Origin: Streptomyces pilosus
GTDB taxonomy: Bacteria; Actinomycetota; Actinomycetes; Streptomycetales; Streptomycetaceae
Assembly: GCF_014649835.1 (NCBI RefSeq)
Contig: NZ_BMTU01000021.1
Span: 37,070-101,069 of the forward strand
Length of the DNA: 64,000 nucleotides
Direction: 5' to 3'
This document shows, piece after piece, positions 6,945 to 15,965 of this stretch (position 1 is its first letter; each line of letters opens with the position of its first letter). Position numbers and translations under genes: made by a program. The notes under the pieces are model-generated. The model saw only the letters and a list, made by a program, of their open reading frames with translations, was not told where the DNA came from and searched no databases.

Positions 6945-7838
6945 ATGAGCGAGCAGACCACCGACCTGCGGGAAACCGTCCGCGAGCGCTACGCCGCGGC
7001 GGCCATGAAGGTCACCGAGGGCAGCACCGCCTGTTGCGGGCCGCAGACCGTCGAGGTCGACGACAACTTCGGCTCCACCCTCTACGCCGCCGACGAACGC
7101 GACGTCCTGCCCGCCGAAGCCGTCGCCGCCTCCCTCGGCTGCGGCAACCCCACCGCCGTCGCCGAACTGCGCGAAGGCGAGCGCGTTCTGGACCTCGGCT
7201 CCGGCGGCGGCATCGACGTCCTGCTCTCCGCCCGCCGCGTCGGACCCACCGGCAAGGCGTACGGGCTGGACATGACCGACGAGATGCTCGCCCTCGCCCT
7301 CGCCAACGCCGCCAAGGCGGGCGCGACGAACGTCGAGTTCCTGAAGGGCACCATCGAATCCATCCCGCTGCCCGCACACACCATCGACGTCGTGATCTCC
7401 AACTGCGTGATCAACCTGTCCGTCGACAAGCCCGCCGTCTTCGCCGAAACCTTCCGCGTCCTCAGGCCCGGCGGCCGGATCGGCGTCTCCGATGTCGTCG
7501 CCGACGACAGCCTCACCCCGGAGCAGCGGGCCGAACGCGGTGACCACGTCGGCTGCATAGCAGGCGCCCTGTCCTTCGCCGAATACCGCCAGGGCCTGGA
7601 AGCAGCCGGCTTCACGGACGTCGAGATCACCCCCACCCACCAGGTCGCCGACGGCATGCACTCCGCCATCGTCCGAGCAACCAAGCCGACGACCCCTGAG
7701 CCACCCACCGAGGCCACCAAGTCGGCCGACGCGTGCTGCGGCGTCAACGCCTGCTGCACCCCCGGCGAAACCTCCGCCGACCCCGCCCTGACCATCACCG
7801 AGGCCAAGACGGCATCCGGCTGCGGCTGCCAGCACTAA
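6945..7838 (+). CDS. arsM: Arsenite S-adenosylmethionine methyltransferase
   Basis: The 297-residue enzyme methylates As(III) with SAM, ultimately to volatile arsines. The SAM-binding motif LDLGSGGG lies at 82-89. The arsenic-binding cysteines are in place: Cys66 (LGCGNP), Cys154 (SNCVINL) and Cys204 (VGCIAG), with a CC pair at 30-31. A C-terminal tail with CCGVNACC and CGC endings adds thiols and may gather metalloid. The ATG has an AGGAG site. It diverges from arsR across a shared operator. A hairpin at 7931-7961 ends the transcript. Confidence 0.92.
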   Translation: MSEQTTDLRETVRERYAAAAMKVTEGSTACCGPQTVEVDDNFGSTLYAADERDVLPAEAVAASLGCGNPTAVAELREGERVLDLGSGGGIDVLLSARRVGPTGKAYGLDMTDEMLALALANAAKAGATNVEFLKGTIESIPLPAHTIDVVISNCVINLSVDKPAVFAETFRVLRPGGRIGVSDVVADDSLTPEQRAERGDHVGCIAGALSFAEYRQGLEAAGFTDVEITPTHQVADGMHSAIVRATKPTTPEPPTEATKSADACCGVNACCTPGETSADPALTITEAKTASGCGCQH

Positions 7839-7930
7839 AGCCACGCGAGAACAGGGTGCCACGCCACGAGCCCTGCCCATCACGGCCCGGCACGCCGACC
7901 AGCGCGGCGCCAGTCACCCCAGCCGACAGC

Positions 7931-7961
7931 GAGACCCCGGACCCCTCGAGGCCGGGGTCTC
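7931..7961. terminator. Hairpin terminator between convergent arsM and esterase genes
   Basis: GAGACCCCGG (7931-7940) and CCGGGGTCTC (7952-7961) form a perfect 10-bp stem with an 11-nt loop in the gap between two converging genes. It can serve both. Confidence 0.7.
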
Positions 7962-8104
7962 CCTGTCAGCGGCTACCGGCGGCGCGCTGCGGTGGCTCGG
8001 ATGATCTGATGGCGCAGCCACCGCTCAAACCACGGCAGACCGAGACCTCCAAGGGCACATCTGCGCCCTTTGGCGGCGGGTGGGACGGATGGCTGGGACT
8101 GCGG

Positions 8105-9268
8105 TCAGCGGATGCCGAGGGCAACGATCTGGGTGATCGCCTCCTGGGCGAAGTTGTCATCACTGACGAGGATCAACAGCCGCTCGCCGGAGGGCAGGTC
8201 AGGCCCCCACGTCATGCCCTCGGTGTTGTCGACGGCGGACAGGCCCAACGTGTCGAAGTCCGCCACGAGCTTCTTGCGCATCGGCACGACGGGCCGTCCC
8301 GCCAGGGAGTCGATCGCCTGCACGTCGGTCGCCCCGCGCGTGGTGGCGTCGAAGAGGCGGATCTTGTAGCCCGCGCCGGCGACCCAGGTACGCTCGAGCA
8401 CCAGGTAGCGGTTGGGCTGGTCGGGGAAGGCGAGGATGGACGGAACTCCGGTATCCGGTCCCCACGGGCTGTCCGGGTCGTTCTCTGCGAAGATCTTCTC
8501 CAGCGGGTAGGCGAACTGTCCGAGCACCCGCCCGTCGCGGTTGTGCTGTGTGACACGGATCAGCGCGCCGTTGTTCACGTCGGGCTCCGGGCCGTCCTGG
8601 AGGAGCGGGCCCTCGATCGCGCTCGTCACCACCTTGCCCTTGGAGCCGAAGGTGATCGCCTCGATCGCCTGGTTCCGCCGCGGGCCGCGCTCTTCCGTCG
8701 TGATCTCGTAGTTCTCCGGTAGCCGCAGCTGTCCGAGGTAGCCGCCGGTGAGGGAGGCGTACTGGATGGACGGCTGGATGACTGGCGGGCCGGCCATCTT
8801 GGGCCGGTCGCCCTCCTGCGCCCACCAGTAGGTGCAGCTGCGCGGGTCGACCCGGATCTCTTCCGGGTCGACGGCCTTGCCGTCGTCCAGGGTCGGGGCC
8901 GGGTAGAGCGAACCGTCGGGCTGGAGGAAGGGATGGGTGCCGGTGAAGTCGACGGCGTGCACACCGCTGGCGTCCACGTCCAGCCTGGCCGTGTAGAAAC
9001 GGGCGGGCTGGAGGTACGAGCGGTCGTCGCTGATGAAGACGTACTCGCCGGTGCACGGGTTGCGGTCGATGCCGGAGAGCCCGCCGACCGTGGTGGCCTG
9101 GAAAGCGAATTTGTGCGGAACGGTCTTTTCGCCGAGCAGGCGGGCCTGTACGGCTCGGCCCAACCCCGGTGCTGGGTCGCCAGGTTGAGCGGTAGCCGCG
9201 GTGGGGGCCAGGGTTGAGGCCAGAAGCAGGGCTACAGCGCACGCGCGGCGCGTCAGAGAAGAACTCAC
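8105..9268 (-). CDS. Exported phytase-like esterase family protein
   Basis: The protein has 387 residues and an N-terminal signal peptide (about 1-27, ending ATAQP). The body matches the phytase-like domain of the 'esterase-like activity of phytase family' group. It has blocks such as GGLSGIDRNP, FISDDRS, AIEAITF and NTEGMTWGPDL, which in this beta-propeller fold line the calcium/active-site face. It is probably secreted to act on phosphate or ester substrates. The GTG start has no strong ribosome site. No functional partner is adjacent. Confidence 0.82.
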   Translation of the reverse strand: MSSSLTRRACAVALLLASTLAPTAATAQPGDPAPGLGRAVQARLLGEKTVPHKFAFQATTVGGLSGIDRNPCTGEYVFISDDRSYLQPARFYTARLDVDASGVHAVDFTGTHPFLQPDGSLYPAPTLDDGKAVDPEEIRVDPRSCTYWWAQEGDRPKMAGPPVIQPSIQYASLTGGYLGQLRLPENYEITTEERGPRRNQAIEAITFGSKGKVVTSAIEGPLLQDGPEPDVNNGALIRVTQHNRDGRVLGQFAYPLEKIFAENDPDSPWGPDTGVPSILAFPDQPNRYLVLERTWVAGAGYKIRLFDATTRGATDVQAIDSLAGRPVVPMRKKLVADFDTLGLSAVDNTEGMTWGPDLPSGERLLILVSDDNFAQEAITQIVALGIR

Positions 9269-9833
9269 CGGAAGATCTTGGCCCGTGGCGGGCTGGGAGC
9301 GCAGTCACCCAATCGGGTGGGGCTCCGGGCCGCACCTAACGCGCCCGAGCAAATCGGCATGACTATCCAGATGCGGTATGAGCGAGAGCGCAGACCGGTT
9401 ATTGATCGACTTCAGATCGGAGCCCGGACGCATGCCCCCGGTGGACTGTCCTGTTCTCGTCAGGTCGGCTCGGCTCGAAAAGTTGGTCTGCTCAGTCGAC
9501 GCGACGGGCTCCGGCTCAGCGCTGGCTGCCCCCAAGGCAACTGTCGGAGGACATCGCCCCTGCTCTGGCCGGTCCTGTGACCAGGACCGAGAGACTTGAC
9601 CGCCACCTGATCGCCTCCGCTACGGGCGTTGTGGTCAATGTAGGAGGCAGAATGGCCACGACCAGCATCGGCACCATCAGGCACGTAGTCAGCCAGCGCC
9701 CGAAACCTACAAACAGCCCACCGCTGCAGACAACGGCCGCACAAACTGCCGCGCACCCGAGCCCTCGGGGGCCTCGTCAACGCACACCGATACGTGATGG
9801 TCTCGGGGCTGCCGGCGGTGGGAGGGACGGTGG
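9269..9833. other. Intergenic stretch without a convincing gene
   Basis: This is 565 bp between two minus-strand genes. A 63-residue plus-strand frame starting at 9652 has an AGGAGG site but low-complexity Pro/Thr/Arg content and runs into the tetR 3' end, so I did not call it. No strong hairpin was seen. Confidence 0.35.
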
Positions 9834-10442
9834 TCAGCGGTAGGCGGCGAGGAAGACGCGGGCGCCAGCAGCGGCGTAGTGGTCGAGTTCGGCCTCGGTG
9901 TGCTGGGCGCGGCCGGTGAACATGGCCTTGTTCACCGGGATCCACAGCAGCAGTCCGGAGAAGTGGTTCGCGGCCAGGAGTGCGTCGTCGATGCGGAGGA
10001 GCCCCTGGTCGGCCAGGCGCTGGAACGTCGCCGCCAGCGTGGCGAGCCCTCGCTGGAAGCCCCGCTCGTACCACTCGGTTCCCAGGTCGGGGAAGACGTC
10101 AGCGTTGGCGATGATCAGGCGCCGCAACTGGATCACTCTGGGGGCGGTGAGGGCGGTCAGAAACTGACGGGCGAGCCGGGTCAGGTTCTCTTCCAGGCCG
10201 GCGTCGTCGGTGGGGAGGTCGGCCAGCAGGTCGATCGTGGTGTCGAGCCGCTCGGTGGTGGCCAGGACGATGTCAGCGAAGAGCTTCTCCTTGTCGGAGA
10301 AGTGCTTGTAGACGGTCTGCTTGGACACCGCGGCCAGTTTCGCGATGTCGTCCATGCTCGTTCCCGCGTACCCCTTGTCCAGGAAAACGCTGGTCGCGGC
10401 CTCCAGGATCGCCTCGTGCTTGCGCGCTGAACGGCTGTCCAT
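9834..10442 (-). CDS. TetR-family repressor
   Basis: This is a 202-residue regulator. The N-terminal helix-turn-helix (about 10-55) has the usual GTSMDDIAKLAAVSKQTVY signature; the C-terminal domain (WERGF-like helices, FSGLLLWIPVNKAMF) binds the inducer. The ATG at 10442 is preceded by AAGGAGGAG. It diverges from the hydrolase operon across overlapping palindromes at 10484-10515 and most likely represses it and itself. The ligand is unknown. Confidence 0.85.
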   Translation of the reverse strand: MDSRSARKHEAILEAATSVFLDKGYAGTSMDDIAKLAAVSKQTVYKHFSDKEKLFADIVLATTERLDTTIDLLADLPTDDAGLEENLTRLARQFLTALTAPRVIQLRRLIIANADVFPDLGTEWYERGFQRGLATLAATFQRLADQGLLRIDDALLAANHFSGLLLWIPVNKAMFTGRAQHTEAELDHYAAAGARVFLAAYR

Positions 10443-10483
10443 AACCGACTCCTCCTTCATCCGCTTGTCCCTTCCCCAGCAGA

Positions 10484-10515
10484 GTACTGGACTGACCAGT
10501 ACTCGTATGAGTACT
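10484..10515. promoter_or_regulatory. Overlapping palindromic operators for the TetR regulator
   Basis: GTACTGG-N5-CCAGTAC (10484-10502) and AGTACTC-N4-GAGTACT (10498-10515) are both perfect inverted repeats. They share bases, in the gap between the divergent tetR and hydrolase genes. The spacing suits two TetR dimers bound side by side. Confidence 0.65.
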
Positions 10516-10533
10516 GTACCGTCCAGTTCCAAA

Positions 10534-10556
10534 GCGCAGGGCTTCCGGCCCTGCGC
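10534..10556 (+). promoter_or_regulatory. 5' leader hairpin before hydrolase gene
   Basis: GCGCAGGG and CCCTGCGC form a perfect 8-bp stem with a 7-nt loop, 14 bp before the GGGAG ribosome site. It may stabilise the mRNA or limit translation. Confidence 0.4.
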
Positions 10557-10581
10557 ACCCCGCAGACACAGGGAGTGGCTC

Positions 10582-11385
10582 ATGAACAAGGTGTTCTCTG
10601 CCGACGGCACGGCCATCGCCTACGAGCAGCAGGGCTCCGGCCCCGCGGTGGTGCTCGTCGGCGGCGCTTTCATGACGCGCGGCGATTCCGCCGCACTCGC
10701 CGGCCTGCTGGCCGAGCACTGCACCGTCCTTACGTACGACCGCCGGGGCCGCGGCGACAGTGGGGACAGCCCCAAGTACGACGTACTGCGCGAGGTCGAG
10801 GACCTGGACGCCCTGATCGAACGCGTGGGTGGCGAGGCGATGGTCTTCGGCATGTCCTCCGGCGCCGTACTGGCGCTGGAGGCCGTCGCCCGGGGCAGCG
10901 CCGTCTCCCGACTGGCCGTCTACGAGCCGCCCTTCATCACCGACTCCAGCCGCCCACCGCTGCCCGACGACTACGTCGCCCACCTGACGAACCTCGTGAA
11001 GGAGGGGGCCTACGGCGACGCTGCGGCCTACTTCATGACCGCAGCCGTGGGCATGCCCGCCGAGGCCGTCGCCGGGATGCGGCAGGCCCCCTTCTGGGCC
11101 GGTATGGAATCCACCGCCCGCACCCTGCCCTATGACGGCCAGATCATGGGCGACACCATGTCCGGCCGCCCGCTGCCCACCGACCGCTGGCAGTCCGTGA
11201 CCGTCCCCGTCCTCGTCGGCTGCGGGGACGCAGGAGCCCCGCACATGCTCACCGGCGCGCGGGAACTCGTTGCACTGGGCGACAACTTCACCCTGCACCT
11301 CTTCTCCGGCCAGGAACACAACATCGCCCCAGAGCTCCTCGCCCCCGTCCTGACCGACTTCTTCACCACCGGGAAGCAGGTGTGA
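10582..11385 (+). CDS. Alpha/beta-fold hydrolase
   Basis: This 267-residue cytosolic hydrolase has the nucleophile elbow GMSSG with Ser92, an oxyanion region near VGGAF and the catalytic His246 in QEHNIAP. It resembles small esterase/chloroperoxidase-like hydrolases often placed under TetR control. GGGAG precedes the ATG. Its TGA overlaps the GTG of a decayed RibD-like reductase gene (11382), so the intact ancestor was a coupled two-gene detoxification-type operon. Confidence 0.85.
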   Translation: MNKVFSADGTAIAYEQQGSGPAVVLVGGAFMTRGDSAALAGLLAEHCTVLTYDRRGRGDSGDSPKYDVLREVEDLDALIERVGGEAMVFGMSSGAVLALEAVARGSAVSRLAVYEPPFITDSSRPPLPDDYVAHLTNLVKEGAYGDAAAYFMTAAVGMPAEAVAGMRQAPFWAGMESTARTLPYDGQIMGDTMSGRPLPTDRWQSVTVPVLVGCGDAGAPHMLTGARELVALGDNFTLHLFSGQEHNIAPELLAPVLTDFFTTGKQV

Positions 11386-11950
11386 GCAAGGTCTTCGCCA
11401 GTCTGGGCATGTCTCTGGACGGTTTCATCGCCGGCCTAAACTCCCGTCCCGACAACCCACTCGGTGACGGCGGAACGCGCACCACGGCGGGCAGACCAAC
11501 CAGGACAACGACATCGTCCAGGAAAACTCTTCACGCGCCGGCGCCTGCATCGTGGGGCGGCAGATGTGGGCCGAAGGAGGGGCCGGCTGGCCTGCCCCCC
11601 GCCCTTCCGCGCCGCCGTCTTCGTCCTCACCCACGCCCCACGGGAACCATGGGTCCGGCAAGGCGGCACTACCTTCACCTTCATGACCGAAGGGGATTGA
11701 CGGCGCACCGACCCAGGCTCGTCACGCCGCAGGGGACAAAGACGTCCAGATCTCCGGCGGCGCAAACACCATACGACAGTTCATCGACGCCAGACTGCTA
11801 GACGAACTCCAGACCCACCTCGCGCCCCTCATACTCGGCTCGGGCGTCCGGCTCTTCGACGGCGTCTCACCCGGTCTCGGTCGCGAACCCACACGGGTGG
11901 TCGACTACCCCCAGGTCGCTCACCTCACAGACCGCATCACACCGTCCTAG
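11382..11950 (+). pseudogene. Decayed RibD/dihydrofolate-reductase-like protein
   Basis: The GTG start is fused to the hydrolase stop and gives MSKVFASLGMSLDGFIAG, the typical N-terminus of this small reductase family. The frame is then lost. Further pieces appear in other frames: GACIVGRQMWAEGG, then VQISGGANTIRQFIDARLLD and LAPLILGSGVRLFDG, ending at TAG 11948-11950. At least two shifts, plus an in-frame stop and probably a small deletion near 11490, prevent a full product. Confidence 0.8.
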
Positions 11951-12060
11951 AGTCCAACCCCGACGCCGCATGGCGTAACTGCCGCACTCCTCACGAGCGA
12001 GGCAGGCGGCTTGTGACAGGTCCTCATTCAGGACTGCCGTGACCGACCGGAAGCGGCCTC

Positions 12061-12684
12061 TTAGTATCCCCAGCTGGCGTAAACGGTAACGTTTTTGCCA
12101 TTGTCCCTGGCTCCGACGCACACGTCACGCCAGTCGAGCAGCCAGCCGCTGGAGCGGCAGCTCTCCTGCTGGAGGCCCAGTTCGCGGATGATCTCCGGGC
12201 GGGACAGGCCGTCCGTGCTGATGACCGTCGCGGTACGCCAGCAGCCACCGGAACCGCAGCCGATGCCCTCGTCGACCATGCTGATGCCTTGCGGCACTGA
12301 GGGGAGGGCCTCGGACGGCGGGGCGTCCGAGCCTTCGCTGAGCATCAGCGCATACAGAAGACCGACGACGAGGGTGAGGGCGAACTGCATCCCCAGGAAG
12401 CCGATCGCTCCATTGCGGCGGGGCACCCATTCCGCGGGAGGGGAGTTCTCGTGTCGGCCTTCCAGTCCCGCGCCGCAGGCGATGAGCAGAGGCGCCAGGG
12501 CCGTGAACAGCAGATGGGCGTCGGGCCCGGGGGCGTGGATCCATCCCTGCTGGACACTGATCAGCAGGCCGGCGCCAGCGAGAAGTGTGCCGCCGATCGC
12601 GAAGCCGACAGGGCGGGTGCGGGCGATCGTCATCCAGACGACGGCGGGCGCGACGGCGAAGAGTATCCCCAGGACGTACAGCAT
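12061..12684 (-). CDS. Membrane protein with extracytoplasmic Cys-rich domain
   Basis: The ATG at 12684 gives 207 residues; upstream in-frame sequence is not protein-like. Three hydrophobic segments (about 1-20, 28-48 and 95-115) are joined by a loop with paired Arg/Glu residues. The last 90 residues are soluble and contain five cysteines (GCGSGGC, ESC, DVC) that could form disulfides outside the cell. I do not recognise the family. The gene stands alone, with a remnant of a recombinase just upstream. Confidence 0.65.
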   Translation of the reverse strand: MLYVLGILFAVAPAVVWMTIARTRPVGFAIGGTLLAGAGLLISVQQGWIHAPGPDAHLLFTALAPLLIACGAGLEGRHENSPPAEWVPRRNGAIGFLGMQFALTLVVGLLYALMLSEGSDAPPSEALPSVPQGISMVDEGIGCGSGGCWRTATVISTDGLSRPEIIRELGLQQESCRSSGWLLDWRDVCVGARDNGKNVTVYASWGY

Positions 12685-12713
12685 GTACGGGGTGACGTGC
12701 GGCCCTGAGCGCG

Positions 12714-12797
12714 CGGTTCCCGACCCTGCTCGATCACATGTCGCCGACCATGACCACCCTCTATGCCAAGCTCCATGACAAGACGCTGCGGCACTGA
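12714..12797 (+). pseudogene. C-terminal scrap of a tyrosine recombinase
   Basis: Twenty-seven codons read RFPTLLDHMSPTMTTLYAKL, then HDKTLRH and stop. This is the recognisable tail of phage-type integrases around the catalytic His and Tyr (LLDH...TxxYAxLxDxTxR). Nothing upstream matches the rest of the protein. It marks an old insertion or recombination scar. Confidence 0.6.
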
Positions 12798-12999
12798 GAG
12801 AAACGCCCTCAAGGTCGACCACGAGGGGCAGAAGGCAGAGATCGCTGCAGACTGCCCGGCTCAGGACGGCGTTCTTCAGCGCGAACCCACGGATGTCACC
12901 GGTGTGCGTCAGGCCGATGCATTCGTGGGTTCGGGGAAGCACGAGGTTGCTGGGCGCTCCGAAGGGCTCTCGGCGATGACGTGGGCCGGAGGTTTTTGG

Positions 13000-13551
13000 C
13001 TATGACGGTCGCCCGCCGAACTGCCAGTTGTGCACCTCGATGTCGGCGTACCGGTCCGGGGTCAGGATGGCGCGTGCCCTATCCGAGTCCGGCGCTCGGA
13101 CCACCGCCGCGGTGCCCAGCCAGGTGGCGCCGTTGTCGGACAGCAGCGGTCCGTAGGCGATCAGTTCATCCCGGTCGGGCGGCACTTCGCAGTCGGCGGC
13201 CTGTCCCGTGCCGAGGCCGATCACCAGATACCGGTTCCCACCGGTCCGGCCGCCGGGGAAGTCCCACATCGTGCGCCCCAGCATGTTGCTCCACCGTCGT
13301 AGCAGCACGTCCCGGTAGACGCCGGCCTGGTAGTTGGGCTCGTCGAAGGCGAATGTGCGGGCGGCAGAGGGGCCGGGCAGGTCGAGGATGTGCACGCTGC
13401 CGGTGGGTGTGTCGCCGTCGTCGGCGAGAGTCGGGCCCCTGGCGATCATCTCCTTCGCGTACTGGTCCATGTAGGACCAATGCTCTTCCACCAGCTCGTA
13501 GCGCAGTGGCAGGGACGCGGGCCGGTCTCGGTGGTAGCAGAAAAACTCCAT
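13000..13551 (-). CDS. YciI-like protein, two YCII-type halves
   Basis: The protein has 183 residues from the ATG at 13551 (MEFFCYHRDRP); a TTG 18 bp upstream is a weaker alternative. Two ferredoxin-like YCII domains are apparent. The first (about 1-85) has YMDQYAKEMIARGPTL and FAFDEPNYQAGVYRDV. The second (about 100-183) has DRDELIAYGPLLSDNGATWL. Such proteins are thought to have hydrolase- or dehydrochlorinase-like activity using the conserved His/Asp, but the function is not established. Confidence 0.8.
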   Translation of the reverse strand: MEFFCYHRDRPASLPLRYELVEEHWSYMDQYAKEMIARGPTLADDGDTPTGSVHILDLPGPSAARTFAFDEPNYQAGVYRDVLLRRWSNMLGRTMWDFPGGRTGGNRYLVIGLGTGQAADCEVPPDRDELIAYGPLLSDNGATWLGTAAVVRAPDSDRARAILTPDRYADIEVHNWQFGGRPS

Positions 13552-13593
13552 GCCCAACGATCTCTGCAAGGAGGTGACCAGGTCGAGCGGGTT

Positions 13594-13899
13594 TCATGGC
13601 GATTGCTGCTCGGCGGCCTGCTCCAGCAGGGCACGTGCGGATGCCGCAAGGACGGCACGGCGGAGCGCACGACGTTGGCTGGGAGTGGTAGCGCCCCAGA
13701 CGCCGTCCGTCTCACCGTGGCGGACGGCCCAGTCGCGGCAGTCGTTCAGCACCGGGCAGCGTCTGCACCCCGTGCGGGCCGGGGCCGCGGCCGTGTCCGT
13801 CTCCCCCAGGGGGAAGAACAGCTCGGGATCCTCGCCCACGCACGACGCCTGCGCGTGCCAGCCGATATCAACGTTCCAGGACGCGAGTGAGCGCGCCAT
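13594..13899 (-). CDS. WhiB-family iron-sulfur transcription factor
   Basis: This is a 101-residue WhiB-like protein. The four cluster-binding cysteines are present: ASCVGED, then CRRC and NDC. The G-V-W-G turn (DGVWGATT) and a basic C-terminal segment (SQRRALRRAVL) for DNA contact follow. The ATG at 13899 is preceded by GGAGG. These proteins bind a [4Fe-4S] cluster and usually work with sigma factor HrdB in response to redox or developmental cues. The subclass cannot be fixed by eye. Confidence 0.88.
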   Translation of the reverse strand: MARSLASWNVDIGWHAQASCVGEDPELFFPLGETDTAAAPARTGCRRCPVLNDCRDWAVRHGETDGVWGATTPSQRRALRRAVLAASARALLEQAAEQQSP

Positions 13900-14601
13900 A
13901 CCGCACCTCCAGCAGCCGACCGGCACGTCGGTGTCGCCCGCGGCAGCACGAGCCGCGGTCCCGGCAGAGGTGAGCGCCATGCTAATGCCGGAGATGGCCT
14001 CGTGGCTATACCTGGATTTTCCCGGCAACATGGTTGATCGTGGACATGTCCATGGGGGAAGGAGTCGGCCGGGCGGCCGTCGAGCGCGCCGGTGCAACCG
14101 CGGGGGCGGCCCGGCCGCCCCGACACGCGGAGCCCCGAGCGGGCACCACGGTCGTTCTTCGCCGGGTGGGCAGCCGGGAAACGCTGACGGGCACGCCCTT
14201 GGAGCCCGAGCTGGTGGTGGAGTCGGCGTCGACGTCGCCCTGACGCTTACATCGAGGCGTTCGACACCGACGCCGCGGTCACCGCCACAGAGCTGCTGCG
14301 ATTCGGTACTCCCGGGCCGCCGTCCACCAATCCACGCCGCCCACCCCTCCCCCGCTCACCCCGCTGGCCGGTACCTGCTCGCCCTTGACGCCTACGGCCT
14401 GCGCCGGCACCCGCCTCCAAGCCGTCCACCCCGACCATTAACCGTCACCGGTAACCACCTCGATAGCGTCGCCCCTGGAGGGCAGCTGACGCACTGCGTG
14501 CCCAGTACCAGGGATCCAGTGGTGACAGGGTGGTACGCCTCGTGAGGGAACATCCGGAATGCACAGGGGAGGCGGCAGCGAGGGTGGGCACTCGGGACGG
14601 T
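13900..14601. other. Long stretch with no supported gene
   Basis: Seven hundred bases lie upstream of the whiB-like gene. A short protein-like run (DAYIEAFDTDAAVTATELLR) occurs in a plus frame near 14250-14310, without start or stop context. It may be a relic. Nothing else is supportable. Confidence 0.35.
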
Positions 14602-14910
14602 ATGGATGACAATGACAGCCAGCAGAGTGACGACCAGCAGCGCGGGACGGTGGAACGGCTGGTGAGGGCATGGCTGGCCGAGACCGAACATCATGACCAT
14701 GACGCCGCCAGCGAGGCCCGTGCCGGCTGGGAGCAAGGCTCCCTGTCTGAACCGGCTGCACAGGACCTGGCCACGTGGGTCACCGCACGCGTCACAAACA
14801 CGGCGTTCAACGAGGACGAGGGCCCACACGTCGAAAGCAACGTCCGGATCACACCGGCCGATAAGGACACCATGCACCGCTGGCTGCGGTCGCGGGGCCA
14901 CTCAGTCTGA
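14602..14910 (+). CDS. Small acidic hypothetical protein
   Basis: This is a 102-residue, strongly acidic, soluble protein beginning MDDNDSQQSDDQQ. The composition and amphipathic pattern (VERLVRAWLAETEHHDHD, DLATWVTARV, TMHRWLRSRGHSV) look like a real folded protein. The ribosome site is weak (GGGACGG). I do not recognise it. The antisense frame is less protein-like. Confidence 0.5.
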   Translation: MDDNDSQQSDDQQRGTVERLVRAWLAETEHHDHDAASEARAGWEQGSLSEPAAQDLATWVTARVTNTAFNEDEGPHVESNVRITPADKDTMHRWLRSRGHSV

Positions 14911-15086
14911 CCGACCGCGGCGACGGCGATCCAGCCGACGACACGGGGACCTGTAACGCCGCGTCCCGGCGCCGGGCTCTCTCATCCGACCGGAGCCGCC
15001 GATGGGCGTTCCGCCCGTCGGGATCCGGCCGGTACGGGTCGGACCGGCTGACGGCGGACGACCCGCGCTTCGTCATCGGCGGGCTT

Positions 15087-15480
15087 CGCTCGGCGCGAAG
15101 TCGGCAAGCCGACTCTTCACGCAGTCCCCGACGAGGCCACGGCCGCCCTCGTCGAGCAGGAACTGCAGCGCCTGTCGCTCGTGGCCTTCGCCCAGCTGAA
15201 CCGGGGCCGCCAGTGGGTATCGGCCGACGAACTCGAGCAAGACCTCACCGCCGTACTGGGCAGGCAACCGGTACGGCCACCGGGATTCTGCACCCCGCTC
15301 ACCGCCGCCGAAACGGCCCTCGGCCGTTTCTTCTTCGTCCAGCGAGCCCGGTCCGTGCGGGACGGCCACATACTCGCCACCTACGAGTTCTGCACGCGAC
15401 CTTCAACGAGTATCTGGCTGTACGCCTCACCCTGCACCTGCTCACCGACCTGCTCGCGCCCCGCTTAGCCGGGCAGCCTG
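15087..15480 (+). pseudogene. Remnant of a NACHT-type NTPase
   Basis: One frame gives VEQELQRLSLVAFAQLNRG, then ALGRFFFVQRARSVRDGHIL and ATYEF. A shift near 15392 moves to another frame with LHATFNEYLAVRLTLHLL. Together these are the post-NACHT helical region, whose typical FLHxTFxEYLAAR box is split by the shift. The P-loop half is missing. It adds to the other STAND proteins in this window. Confidence 0.6.
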
Positions 15481-15550
15481 CCGCAGTCTGTTTCAGTGCC
15501 GGAACGCAATTGCGGTCGGCCCGTCTCGACGACACGGTCGTGGTCGGGAC

Positions 15551-15730
15551 TCAGCAGGCGCGGCGGATGACCGCGGCGGGGCCGATGATGCCTCGGCCGA
15601 ACGTGTCGCGTACCCGGTCGACAGCGGCCTCCGTAACGAGCCGGGCCTCACGGGTGTGGTCCAGTCTCGCCCACCAGCTGATGGACGCTGCCAGCCGCAA
15701 TGCGGCGCCGCCACCAGACGCCTCAGTCAC
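15551..15730 (-). CDS. 59-residue conserved-looking small protein
   Basis: The GTG at 15730 has CGGAGG at good spacing and opens a 59-codon frame: VTEASGGGAALRLAASIS, WWARLDHTREARLVTEAAV, then DRVRDTFGRGIIGPAAVI and RRAC. It resembles small Streptomyces proteins that carry an AxxxSWxAR start and a helical body, but I cannot name a function. The clear ribosome site and regular helical pattern support it as a real gene. Confidence 0.55.
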   Translation of the reverse strand: MTEASGGGAALRLAASISWWARLDHTREARLVTEAAVDRVRDTFGRGIIGPAAVIRRAC

Positions 15731-15965
15731 AGAACGGAACCTCCGATCAGGGAAGTCCGACCCCTAGGGCCGGGCGGCGGGACCCACCACCCACCGCAAC
15801 CACGCCTGCTGATGCTGTTTGTCCGTCACGGCCGGCACGGCCCAAGACTCGGAGCCGCTGATGCTGTTCACGACGTTCAGATGGGTCGATCCTCGCCCTG
15901 ACCTGCCCGTACATGCCTGCCCCCAGTCAGCACTTGTTGTCAGTGGAGCCTGTGAGAATGGCGTG

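Noticed and set aside
9652..9843. 63-residue plus-strand ORF with AGGAGG
   Set aside because: The ribosome site is good, but the sequence is low-complexity Pro/Thr/Arg and it overlaps the 3' end of tetR. Support is too thin.
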